A stretch of 9,707 bases of DNA from Asaia bogorensis. Its GTDB lineage: Bacteria; Pseudomonadota; Alphaproteobacteria; Acetobacterales; Acetobacteraceae. Each line of letters begins with the position of its first letter. The stretch's first letter is position 1. Below the pieces are notes generated by a model, which was given only the letters and a program-made list of their open reading frames with translations, ran no database searches and was not told the origin of the DNA. The stretch spans positions 1 through 9,707 of the forward strand of contig CAMBXJ010000126.1 of NCBI GenBank assembly GCA_945871455.1, written 5' to 3'. Shown here piece by piece: positions 1 through 7,007 of this stretch. A program made the position numbers and the translations under genes.

Positions 1-35
1 CCTCCACGAATATTGCCGGAATCCCCTCCCCCCAG

Positions 36-58
36 CCCCCTCCCGCAAGGGGAGGGGG
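36..58. repeat. GC-rich perfect hairpin with G run, downstream of ggt
   Basis: CCCCCTCCC (36-44) pairs perfectly with GGGAGGGGG (50-58) around a five-base GCAAG loop, and the G run continues to position 62. It begins 23 bases beyond the ggt stop codon. On the minus strand, the sense of ggt, no T tract follows, so it is not a textbook intrinsic terminator. On the plus strand AATTTTCT follows shortly after, so it could terminate a plus-strand gene lying outside the window. Similar C-rich/GCAA/G-rich palindromes are, from general knowledge, dispersed intergenic repeats in many proteobacteria. The hairpin is visible; its role is not. Confidence 0.55.
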
Positions 59-80
59 GGGGAATTTTCTCCGTATGGTG

Positions 81-1877
81 TTACGGCCTCGGACGATTGC
101 CGTCGAACCCAATCGCCGCCCCGGCTGGCCGCCTGGGGTCGTTGGCGCCGTATAGAAAGCCCCGCCGCATACCGGTTGTCGCGGTTGAGTCATTCCCCGA
201 CGTCGACTCCGCCCGATGGCCGGGGGCTTCACCGCCCACGGCGATCATCGCGGCAGCACCCCAGGGAGTCTGCTCGACAATAGAATAGCCCAATGCCACC
301 AACCGCTCCTTCGTATCAGCCGACAGCGCAAAGCGTTCGGCGAACACCTGGTCGGGCAGCCACTGGTGGTGCAGACGTGGCGCGTCCACGGCCTCCTGCG
401 GCGTCATGCGATGATCGATCATGTTCAGGATCACTTGCAGCGTGATCGTGATGATCCGGGACCCGCCGGGCGAGCCCAACACCAGGAACACCCGACCGTC
501 TCGCAGCACGATCGTCGGGTTCATGGACGACAACGGCCGTTTGCCCGGGGCGATCGCATTGGCCTTCCCCTGGACCAGCCCGAACAGGTTCGGCACGCCA
601 ATCTTGACGGTGAAGTCGTCCATCTGATTGTTCAGCAGAAACCCCGTGTCGTCGGCGATCACGCCCGCCCCGAACAGACCGTTGATCGTGTAGGTAACCG
701 CGACCGCGTTCCCCTGCGAATCCATCACCGAGTAATGCGTGGTTTCGGGCTTTTCATGCGGCGCCACGCCCGGGCGCAGCGACGCGGACGGCGTGGCACC
801 GACCCCGATCTCGGCACGGATCGCCGAGGCATACGCGGGCGACAACAGCCGTTCCACGGGATTGGCGACGAACGCCGGGTCCCCCAGATGGGTGTTGCGG
901 TCCAGATAGGCGTGCCGCATCGCCTCGATCATCAACCGCGCTGTCTGGGCCGAGTGATGCCCCGCCGCCGCCAGATCGTAGCCCTCTAGAATTTGCAGAA
1001 TCTGGCACAATGTCACGCCACCGGATGAAGGCGGCGGCGCGGACAGGATCGTGTAACCACGATAGCCACACCGCAGCGGTGCGGTTTCCACGGCGCGGTA
1101 GGATGCGAAATCGGCCGCGGTCAGCAGGCCACCGCCAGCACGAGATGCGGCTTCGACCTTATCGGGAATCGCCCCGCGATAGAACGCGTCCGGCCCATGA
1201 TCGGCAATCGCCTGCAAGGTCGCCGCCAGATCCGTTTGGGCCAACCTGTCGCCGGGCTGGAACGGCGTGCCATCCGGGCGCAGGAAAATCCGCGCCACGA
1301 TGGGCTGCGCGCGCAACCGGTGGGCGCCTCTGGCCATGATGTCGGTGTCGCCCCGGCCCAGGATGAACCCGTCCCGCGCCAGACGAATGGCGGGCGCCAT
1401 CACCGTTGCGCGATCCAGGGTGCCGTATCGGGTCAGCGCCATATCCAGCCCGGCCACCGTGCCCGGGACTCCGGCCGCCTTCCAGCCATTCAGGGAGCTA
1501 CCCGCGATAACCTGACCCGAGGCATCGAGATACATGTCGGCGCTGGCCGCCGCCGGCGCGGTCTCGCGGAAATTGATGAAGACCGACCGTCCATCCGCCA
1601 GATGCGCGGTCAGGAACCCGCCGCCGCCGATATTGCCGCAACAGGGATTGGTCACCGCCTCCGCGTAGCCCGTGGCCACGGCGGCATCGATGGCGTTGCC
1701 ACCCTTGCGCAACATCTCGATCCCGACTTCCGCGGCCAGGCGCTGCGCGGAGACCACCATGCCGGCCGTCGCCTCGACCGCCGGCAAGGACGCCGCGTGC
1801 GCGCCCATCGGAAGCACAAGCATCAGACCCACAACGAACAACGGCAACAGCCGCATGGCCGCAACCACGATCACCAT
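81..1877 (-). CDS. ggt: Gamma-glutamyltransferase (glutathione hydrolase), exported
   Basis: This enzyme hydrolyses or transfers the gamma-glutamyl group of glutathione and related peptides in the periplasm. It is made as a proenzyme that cleaves itself into large and small subunits. From the ATG at 1877 the product is 598 residues, normal for the family. Residues 8-28 look like a signal peptide (hydrophobic core, then AHA before AS). The self-cleavage point and nucleophile is Thr379 in TTHYSV. The other E. coli active-site residues have counterparts at matching spacing: Arg104 (NFRETAP), Thr397 and Asn399 (VTYTIN), Ser450-Ser451 (PLSSM) and Gly471-Gly472 (GSPGG). An insert rich in Ser and Thr near residues 551-571 precedes the terminal GANDPRRP motif. 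The ATG overlaps the pgpA stop by 7 bases, which favours it; the second ATG at 1856 would give a shorter signal peptide and is possible. An in-frame extension to 2105 lies inside pgpA and is rejected. Confidence 0.96.
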   Translation of the reverse strand: MVIVVAAMRLLPLFVVGLMLVLPMGAHAASLPAVEATAGMVVSAQRLAAEVGIEMLRKGGNAIDAAVATGYAEAVTNPCCGNIGGGGFLTAHLADGRSVFINFRETAPAAASADMYLDASGQVIAGSSLNGWKAAGVPGTVAGLDMALTRYGTLDRATVMAPAIRLARDGFILGRGDTDIMARGAHRLRAQPIVARIFLRPDGTPFQPGDRLAQTDLAATLQAIADHGPDAFYRGAIPDKVEAASRAGGGLLTAADFASYRAVETAPLRCGYRGYTILSAPPPSSGGVTLCQILQILEGYDLAAAGHHSAQTARLMIEAMRHAYLDRNTHLGDPAFVANPVERLLSPAYASAIRAEIGVGATPSASLRPGVAPHEKPETTHYSVMDSQGNAVAVTYTINGLFGAGVIADDTGFLLNNQMDDFTVKIGVPNLFGLVQGKANAIAPGKRPLSSMNPTIVLRDGRVFLVLGSPGGSRIITITLQVILNMIDHRMTPQEAVDAPRLHHQWLPDQVFAERFALSADTKERLVALGYSIVEQTPWGAAAMIAVGGEAPGHRAESTSGNDSTATTGMRRGFLYGANDPRRPAGAAIGFDGNRPRP

Positions 1878-2338
1878 GGCACCGCCGACCAAACCATCCG
1901 CGGCCAAACCGGTCGCAGGAAGTAAAGCACCACCGCCGCGATCAACCCCGCGATAACGTCGTCCAGCATCAGGCCGATCGCGCCATGCCGCCGATCGGCC
2001 CATCCAACCGGCCCGGGCTTCCAGATGTCCAGCGCGCGAAACAACAGAAAGGCCGCCAGCAACTCGACGGGCGCCACGCTGCCAATGCCCAGCAGAGCGA
2101 TCCATTGGCCGGCGAACTCGTCAATCACCACCCAGCCGGGATCGCCATCCACCCGCGCCCGCCGCACCACCCAGATGCCGCCGATCGAGACCACCAGACT
2201 GGCGATACCCAACAGGATCGGGGAGACCAGCAGCATCGCCACGCCAACCACCAGCGCGGCCAGCGAGGCAACCGTTCCCGGCGCGAACGGCGCATATCCG
2301 ACGCCGAACCCAGAGGCGAGAAGGCGGGCGAACCTCAC
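1871..2338 (-). CDS. pgpA: Phosphatidylglycerophosphatase A
   Basis: PgpA removes the phosphate from phosphatidylglycerophosphate to give phosphatidylglycerol at the inner membrane. The 155-residue product has the family's signatures in order: GYAPFAPGT (residues 14-22), DPGWVVIDEFAG (66-77, acidic metal-binding type), FRALDIWKPGP (100-110) and GLMLDDVIAG (122-131). Hydrophobic stretches at about 24-40, 42-58, 79-100 and 126-143 fit a small integral membrane protein. The start is GTG at 2338, sharing GTGA with the stop of the preceding hydrolase gene. There is no good Shine-Dalgarno sequence before it, so translation probably depends on termination of the upstream gene. The length matches the family. 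I am confident of the identity. Confidence 0.96.
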   Translation of the reverse strand: MRFARLLASGFGVGYAPFAPGTVASLAALVVGVAMLLVSPILLGIASLVVSIGGIWVVRRARVDGDPGWVVIDEFAGQWIALLGIGSVAPVELLAAFLLFRALDIWKPGPVGWADRRHGAIGLMLDDVIAGLIAAVVLYFLRPVWPRMVWSAVPW

Positions 2339-3174
2339 CCAACGCGGTCCAGAAACCGCCGGATGGCGGCGACGGCATCCGGTTCCGTCAGGGTCGGGGC
2401 ATGGCCGATCCCGGGCAGCGAAACGATGTCCATGTCAGGCCGAGCGGCGCGCATCCGGGCGACCGTTTCGGGCAGGAGGATGGTGCTGACCTCCCCCCAG
2501 GCCAGAAGCAGCGGCAGATGGTTCACGGCCCCGAACAGCGGCCATAAATCGGGTGCCGGCTTGGTCAGCAATTGCGCGATTCTGGTGTCCCATAGCGGAT
2601 GAAACCGGCCATCCGGACCAGGCGCATAGGTGAGCGTCGCCATTGCCCGCCATTCCGCGTCGGTCGTCAGCGACAACGGGGGAAGCCGAGCGCGAAGAAA
2701 TTTGACGCACGCATCGAGCGTTTCCAGGGCCGGGTCCTGGCCGACGAATGTCCGCACGAAATCGGCCCCGGCGGTACCGACCTCCGGCCCCACATCGTTG
2801 ATCACCACGGCTCGGAGAAGCCCGGGCCGCGCCGCGGCAAGCGCGCAGGCGAGCAAGCCGCCAAAACTGGTGCCGATCACGACAACCCCGTGCAGGTGCA
2901 GCGCGGCGCATGCATCGAGCACATCCCGCACGCATGCCTCGGGGGCGTAGCGTTCCACTTTCGCCGCTCGACCCGACCCGCCGCGACCCGCGTAGTCGAT
3001 GGCGACCACCCGTCGGCCGGTTCCGACCAACGGCGCCAGGGCGGCGAAGTCGCCCCCCGTCCGAACCAAACCGGGAAGGCACAGCAGCGGCGCCAGTCGG
3101 TCGCCGTCGTGCCACTCCCTGACCAGCAGCGGCAGACCGTCCCAGGCGGAAACGTGACGGGTTATCTCACCCAT
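2335..3174 (-). CDS. Alpha/beta-fold hydrolase, substrate unknown
   Basis: The 279-residue protein has the alpha/beta hydrolase layout: LPGL near residue 33, a probable nucleophile elbow GTSFGG with Ser103, the INDVGPE stretch after strand 6 (Asp127), and GIGHAP with the likely catalytic His258. There is no signal peptide, so it is probably cytoplasmic. The substrate cannot be told; such proteins include esterases, lipases and C-C hydrolases. The segment after strand 7 reads WGEVSTILLPETV. In relatives I recall, this loop carries an Asp (SDIL/SDLL), but here Thr231 stands in that place, so the acid may instead be Asp127. The ATG at 3174 overlaps the end of the lytic transglycosylase gene by 13 bases, and the stop overlaps pgpA by 4. 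The open frame runs on to 3660, but that part is antisense-phase shadow of the transglycosylase gene. No strong ribosome binding site is visible. Confidence 0.88.
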   Translation of the reverse strand: MGEITRHVSAWDGLPLLVREWHDGDRLAPLLCLPGLVRTGGDFAALAPLVGTGRRVVAIDYAGRGGSGRAAKVERYAPEACVRDVLDACAALHLHGVVVIGTSFGGLLACALAAARPGLLRAVVINDVGPEVGTAGADFVRTFVGQDPALETLDACVKFLRARLPPLSLTTDAEWRAMATLTYAPGPDGRFHPLWDTRIAQLLTKPAPDLWPLFGAVNHLPLLLAWGEVSTILLPETVARMRAARPDMDIVSLPGIGHAPTLTEPDAVAAIRRFLDRVG

Positions 3175-5195
3175 TGCGCCAGCAGGGTCGGCGTGTCCTC
3201 GTTCCGACGGGCGCGGTAGATGACGATGTTTTCCAGCACGCGCTGCACGTAGTTGCGGGTTTCGTTGAAAGGGATCAGCTCGATCCAGTCGATCATGTCG
3301 AGCGGCGCGGTGCTGGACCGGGGATCGCCGATATCGCCCAGCCACTGATCGACCCGATGCGGCCCGGCATTGTAGGCGGCAACCGCCATGGGCAGGCTGC
3401 CCCCGAACCGTGCCAGCATGTCGCGGATATAGGTCGTGCCCAGCCGCATGTTGTGATCCGGATCGGACGTCAGAACGGGCAGCGAGGTTGGGATCCCCAA
3501 CTGCCTGGCAACATCGCGGGCGGTGAGCGGCATCAATTGCATCAGCCCTCGCGCGCCAGCCGAACTGACTGCGCCGATGTCGAAACTGCTCTCCTGACGC
3601 ATAATCCCCAGCGCCACCGAGGCATCGAAATCCGCCGGCGGCTGATACGGGATCGGCCAACCGGCTTGCGGCAGCGCACTGCCATCCCGCCCCACGCGCC
3701 GAGCGATGAAGACGGCCATGTCGGGCAATCCGACCCGCAGCGCGAGATTGGCATTCAACGCGCGTTCGGCGGTGATCGGAGCGATCTCATCCATGCGCAG
3801 CAGGAACGGACGCGCGCGGACAGGATCGCCCCAGGCGACCAGCCACGCCGCGGCACGCACCACTTCGTGGCCCGTGAAAGCGGTCGCTACGTCATGAGTC
3901 CATTCCGGATCGCGCATCGCTCGCACGCGGTTGGACAGCGCGACGGCGTCCTCCCCCAAGGCCAAACCCGCCATCTGGCCATAGAATGTGTTCGCCCATA
4001 CCGCCGACCGCCGATAATCCTCCGTCGGATCGCGTCCCGCCGCCGCAGCAGCCCTGCCCAACCAATAATGCGCACGCCCCTGCGTGATGGCGGCCTTGGA
4101 TGCCTCTGCCAGGGCGCGGAAGTGGCGAGTGGCGCGGGCGGGGTCGTTCAACTGGCGCAATGCGATGAAACCGGCCAGGAATTCCGCATCGGTCAGGGTT
4201 TCGGCCGCGGTCTGGCCATGCTCCGCGGCGACGGCATAGGCGCCGGCGCGATCGCCCTGCCGCAGAATTTTCCGGACCAACTGGTGCCGTTCCGACCAGA
4301 AATCGTTCAGATACTGCGGCGCGGCCCGTTGCGCGGCGATTCCGGCCTGGGTCCATAGCGCCACCGCCTCGGCCGAGCGGTTGGTGCGCCTCAGATTGCG
4401 GGCGCGATCCAGCATCATGCCCGGATCGTCGCGCTGGCGGGCTGGCAGGCTTTGGTATTGGGTATCGACCGCCGGATCGTCCCGCTTCAGCGCCATCCGG
4501 ACATCCGCTGCCTGGCGGCGGGCGGGATCGAGTCGGGTGATCTGACGGCTCGCGGCGGCCTGGTCGCGCCAGGCGAGCCGCTGAAACCGCGCCCATTCGT
4601 CGTCAGGGGTCGGCAGCCCGGCCCAACCGCGCTGAAACGCCGCCTCTGTCCCGCTATCCCCTATTGCACCCACCCATGCTCGGCGCGCCGTTTCCCGGGC
4701 CTCTTCGGTCTGGCCGACAGAGGCCCGGGCGTCGGCGCAGCGCAGAAGGGCGGCGGCCTGGACGACCGAGGCGTCGCCGCATTGTGCCAGGACGACGGTG
4801 TTGTCCGGTTCGTTCGCCAGCGCGTCCTGGCGGCGACGGGCGAGTTGGGCCTGGGACGGCCAGTCCGGGTTGGCCCGCATGAAATCGGCGATTTCCGTCG
4901 CGGTCGCCGCGCCGGGGGCCAGCAGGCGGTAATACTGGACGAGCTTCTGAGGAACCGGGTCGGCGAGACGGGCGGCGGCGTCCGCCGCCTCCGCCCATCG
5001 ATCGGCCCGAATGGCGGGGATCGGGTTATTGCCGGGGCTTTTTCCGGGATTGTTGGCTGGGGTGTTGCCCGGGGGGGTGCCTGAGGGGCGGCCAGATGGG
5101 TTGTTGCCGAACTCGCGCGGCCCCTGCGCCAGGGCGGTCCCGCCGGCCACGCAAAGAGCGGAAATCCCGAGGATGAAACGGCTCGAATCACGCAT
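3162..5195 (-). CDS. slt: Soluble lytic murein transglycosylase, Slt type
   Basis: This periplasmic enzyme would cleave the MurNAc-GlcNAc bond of peptidoglycan to form 1,6-anhydro-MurNAc ends, in murein turnover. The 677-residue product begins with a signal peptide (hydrophobic residues 7-22, probable cleavage at ALA before QG near residue 23). A Gly/Asn/Pro-rich linker follows at about residues 29-59. Residues 60-500 are Ala- and Arg-rich and helical, like the doughnut-forming U and L domains of E. coli Slt70. The C-terminal SLT domain spans about 523-655. It has the catalytic Glu535 in RQESSF, GLMQLMP (550-556), AYNAG (607-611) and IPFNETRNYV (641-650). Length is close to Slt70 (645 residues in E. 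coli). The ATG at 5195 gives a proper signal peptide. It is the first gene of the overlapping four-gene minus-strand cluster. The gene symbol is by family architecture, not proven orthology. Confidence 0.93.
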   Translation of the reverse strand: MRDSSRFILGISALCVAGGTALAQGPREFGNNPSGRPSGTPPGNTPANNPGKSPGNNPIPAIRADRWAEAADAAARLADPVPQKLVQYYRLLAPGAATATEIADFMRANPDWPSQAQLARRRQDALANEPDNTVVLAQCGDASVVQAAALLRCADARASVGQTEEARETARRAWVGAIGDSGTEAAFQRGWAGLPTPDDEWARFQRLAWRDQAAASRQITRLDPARRQAADVRMALKRDDPAVDTQYQSLPARQRDDPGMMLDRARNLRRTNRSAEAVALWTQAGIAAQRAAPQYLNDFWSERHQLVRKILRQGDRAGAYAVAAEHGQTAAETLTDAEFLAGFIALRQLNDPARATRHFRALAEASKAAITQGRAHYWLGRAAAAAGRDPTEDYRRSAVWANTFYGQMAGLALGEDAVALSNRVRAMRDPEWTHDVATAFTGHEVVRAAAWLVAWGDPVRARPFLLRMDEIAPITAERALNANLALRVGLPDMAVFIARRVGRDGSALPQAGWPIPYQPPADFDASVALGIMRQESSFDIGAVSSAGARGLMQLMPLTARDVARQLGIPTSLPVLTSDPDHNMRLGTTYIRDMLARFGGSLPMAVAAYNAGPHRVDQWLGDIGDPRSSTAPLDMIDWIELIPFNETRNYVQRVLENIVIYRARRNEDTPTLLAQWVR

Positions 5196-5222
5196 GCGTT
5201 CATCTTAGAGCATTTTTCGCTG

Positions 5223-5237
5223 ATCGGCATCGCCGAT
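5223..5237. promoter_or_regulatory. Operator-like perfect palindrome between divergent genes
   Basis: ATCGGC-ATC-GCCGAT is a perfect 6-3-6 inverted repeat in the gap between the divergently transcribed slt and dapA genes, 28 bases upstream of the slt start codon. The position and symmetry fit a binding site for a dimeric regulator. In GC-rich DNA such a match can arise by chance, and no regulator gene is adjacent. The symmetry is seen; the operator role is inferred. Confidence 0.3.
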
Positions 5238-5249
5238 GTGTCCGGATTT

Positions 5250-5279
5250 GACCGGCGTCGGTCGGGCCCGGCGTTTTTT
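5250..5279 (+). terminator. Terminator-like hairpin plus T6 in the dapA leader (possible attenuator)
   Basis: CGTCGG (5256-5261) pairs with CCGGCG (5268-5273), with one G-U pair and a six-base loop, and six T follow directly at 5274-5279. This is the form of an intrinsic terminator on the plus strand. The alternative stem GACCG (5250-5254) with CGGTC (5259-5263) uses overlapping bases, so the two folds exclude each other. No plus-strand gene ends here because slt runs leftward, so the terminator would act on transcripts heading into dapA, 107 bases before its start. Attenuation of dapA is a possibility, not shown. Confidence 0.4.
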
Positions 5280-5327
5280 GCGGCGAACCGGCCTTGCGAT
5301 GCACCCGTCGCGGGCCTACCGTGCGCC

Positions 5328-5358
5328 GCTTGGCACCCCAGTTTGGTGGGGAACAAGC
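5328..5358 (+). promoter_or_regulatory. Interrupted hairpin just before the dapA ribosome binding site
   Basis: GCTTG (5328-5332) pairs with CAAGC (5354-5358), and inside it CCCCA (5336-5340) pairs with TGGGG (5347-5351) around a GTTTGG loop. A small 3-by-2 internal loop separates the two stems. The structure ends 16 bases before the Shine-Dalgarno sequence of dapA, so in the mRNA it would sit in the 5' leader. It could influence stability or initiation. It lacks the size and conserved core of a lysine riboswitch. Confidence 0.35.
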
Positions 5359-5385
5359 CAATTCTGTCGAGTTCAGGAGAGGAAT

Positions 5386-6264
5386 ATGTTCAAGGGATCG
5401 CTCGTCGCGTTGATCACCCCCATGCGTGAAGACGGGTCGGTCGACGAGAAAGCCTATGCGGCGTTCGTGGATTGGCAGATCAAGGAAGGCACCCACGGCG
5501 TTGTGCCCGTCGGCACCACCGGGGAAAGCCCGACACTGTCACACGATGAACACAGGCGCGTGGTCGAGATCGCAGTCGAGGTCGCGAAAGGCCGGGTGCC
5601 CGTGATCGCCGGAGCTGGATCGAACAGCACCGAAGAAGCCATTGCGCTCACCCGTCACGCCAAGGAAGCCGGCGCCGATGCCGCGCTGATCGTGACGCCA
5701 TATTACAACAAGCCGACACAGGAAGGGATGTTCCTGCACTTCTCGGCGATTGCCGATTCCGTCGATCTGCCGATCATCATCTACAACATCCCCCCTCGTA
5801 GCGTTGTCGACATGTCGGTCGAGACCATGGCGCGCCTCGCCAAGCACAAGAACATCGTCGGCGTGAAGGACGCGACCGCCAATCTGGTCCGCCCGCTGCA
5901 CACCCGCATCGCCTGCGGGGATGATTTCTGCCAGTTGTCGGGGGAAGACCACACGGCGCTGTCCTTCAACGCCGCCGGTGGTGTGGGCTGCATCAGCGTG
6001 ACCGCCAATGTGGCGCCGCGCCTGTGCAGTGAAATGCAGACGGCGTGGGCCGAAGGCCGGTTGAAGGACGCCATGGCGATCCAGAACCGGCTGGTGCCGC
6101 TGCACGACGCGCTGTTTTCTGAAACCAGCCCCGGCCCGGTGAAATTCGCCGCGTCCCTGATGGGCAAGGGGACCGAGCGCTGCCGTCTGCCGCTGGCCCC
6201 GCTGATGGGCCCGACGCGGGAGCGTGTGCGCGCGGCGATGACAGCGGTCGGACTGCTGAATTAG
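5386..6264 (+). CDS. dapA: 4-hydroxy-tetrahydrodipicolinate synthase
   Basis: DapA condenses pyruvate with aspartate semialdehyde, the first committed step to diaminopimelate and lysine, in the cytoplasm. The 292-residue product is a full-length TIM barrel. Residues fall at E. coli numbers: Schiff-base Lys161 (VGVKDA), Tyr133 (IIYNIP), Thr44-Thr45 (PVGTTGES), Tyr107 (TPYYNKP) and Arg138 (PPRSV). The lysine feedback site of the E. coli enzyme also appears kept: Ser48, His53, His56, Asn80, Glu84 and Tyr106, so allosteric inhibition by lysine is likely. The ATG at 5386 follows AGGAG (5375-5379) with six bases of spacing, an ideal ribosome binding site. The open frame continues upstream to 5236 but the extra residues are not family-like. 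It is transcribed away from slt and followed by smpB 65 bases on. Confidence 0.98.
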   Translation: MFKGSLVALITPMREDGSVDEKAYAAFVDWQIKEGTHGVVPVGTTGESPTLSHDEHRRVVEIAVEVAKGRVPVIAGAGSNSTEEAIALTRHAKEAGADAALIVTPYYNKPTQEGMFLHFSAIADSVDLPIIIYNIPPRSVVDMSVETMARLAKHKNIVGVKDATANLVRPLHTRIACGDDFCQLSGEDHTALSFNAAGGVGCISVTANVAPRLCSEMQTAWAEGRLKDAMAIQNRLVPLHDALFSETSPGPVKFAASLMGKGTERCRLPLAPLMGPTRERVRAAMTAVGLLN

Positions 6265-6280
6265 GAGCATCGGGACCAAT

Positions 6281-6311
6281 CCGTCACGGACCCATGGCGG
6301 TTTCGTGACGG
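6281..6311. repeat. Inverted repeat between dapA and smpB
   Basis: CCGTCACG (6281-6288) is the exact reverse complement of CGTGACGG (6304-6311), with a 15-base loop that itself contains the palindrome CCATGG. One more T-A pair (6280 and 6312) extends the stem. It begins 17 bases after the dapA stop and ends 19 bases before the smpB start. No T tract follows, so it is at best a weak or Rho-assisted terminator. It may instead be an operator or an mRNA 3'-end stabiliser. Confidence 0.4.
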
Positions 6312-6329
6312 ACCTCCCATCTGCACGCA

Positions 6330-6815
6330 ATGGCTGAAGCAAAACCCAAGAAGGGTCTGATCTCGCACGGCATCGCGGCGCAGAACCGCAAGGCGCGGTT
6401 CGACTACACGATCAAAGAGACGGTCGAGGCCGGCATCGTCCTGAAAGGGCCCGAGGTGAAATCCTTGCGCCTTGGTCGCGCCACCTTGACCGACGCCTGG
6501 GCCGGCGAGCGGGACGGCGAGATGTGGCTGTTCAACGTCTATATCCCGGAATATCAGGGCGGGGTGCTGTCCCGGTTCGAACCGCGAGCGCCGCGGAAGC
6601 TGCTGCTGAAGAAGAAGCAGATCGACTCGCTGCTGGGGGCCGTTGCGCGCCAGGGCGCCACGTTGGTGCCCTTGCAGGTGCATTTCAACGAGCAGGGGCG
6701 CGCGAAGGTGCTGTTGGGCGTCGGCGAGGGCCGCAAGAAGCAGGACAAGCGCGCCGCCATTGCCGCGCGCGACTGGCAGCGTGACAAGGCGCGACTGATG
6801 CGCGCGCGCGGGTAA
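6330..6815 (+). CDS. smpB: SsrA-binding protein SmpB
   Basis: SmpB binds tmRNA (SsrA) and brings it to stalled ribosomes for trans-translation, which tags the unfinished protein and releases the ribosome. The 161-residue product is full length for the family. It carries recognisable blocks in order: NRKARFDYTI near residues 19-28, ETVEAGIVLKGPEVKSLR (30-47), the FNVYIPEYQ region (68-76), RKLLLKKKQI (88-97), and the basic C-terminal tail from about 134 to 161 (KKQDKR, then RDWQRDKARLMRARG) that enters the mRNA channel. The start ATG gives the usual lysine-rich N terminus, although no clear Shine-Dalgarno sequence precedes it. The ssrA gene itself is not visible in this window. The location after dapA is consistent with alphaproteobacterial gene order as I recall it. 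Confidence 0.97.
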   Translation: MAEAKPKKGLISHGIAAQNRKARFDYTIKETVEAGIVLKGPEVKSLRLGRATLTDAWAGERDGEMWLFNVYIPEYQGGVLSRFEPRAPRKLLLKKKQIDSLLGAVARQGATLVPLQVHFNEQGRAKVLLGVGEGRKKQDKRAAIAARDWQRDKARLMRARG

Positions 6816-7007
6816 GCGGCCCGACCGGCTCCACAAGGCGAAACTCGACGGCTCTCCCGTGGCACTGCTACGATGGAAAGGGCCTTTGTGCCGCGACCAA
6901 CGGAGTTGTTCGAGGATGCTCGCCTTGGCGGCGAACCGCATCCCGACATCTTGTGCCCCGTTGCCGCGGATCCAGGCCGGCCACCCTATCGATTGCGGGA
7001 GCATCGC

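Noticed and set aside
216..989. 257-codon open frame on the plus strand
   Set aside because: It is antisense to ggt, and its His/Arg/Gln-rich composition is typical of shadow translation.
1878..2105. In-frame upstream extension of ggt adding 76 residues
   Set aside because: It lies wholly inside pgpA in another frame, reads as Arg/Gly-rich shadow, and would hide the clear signal peptide.
3175..3660. Upstream extension of the alpha/beta hydrolase frame
   Set aside because: It overlaps the conserved SLT domain coding sequence and has no hydrolase similarity; the ATG at 3174 gives the normal length.
5173..5208. Possible 11-codon leader peptide (one Lys codon) before dapA
   Set aside because: It is the tail of a longer shadow frame antisense to the slt signal peptide, has no lysine run and no clear ribosome binding site.
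5209..5385. Lysine riboswitch upstream of dapA
   Set aside because: The gap is about the size of the riboswitch, but I see only small separate hairpins and none of the conserved core.
6860..6876. Sigma-54 promoter (TGGCAC start)
   Set aside because: The -24 element matches but no TTGC-type -12 element follows at the required distance.
6873..7007. ATG at 6873 as start of the metallophosphoesterase
   Set aside because: The added 45 residues are not family-like, while GTG at 7008 has a good ribosome binding site and yields the standard N terminus.
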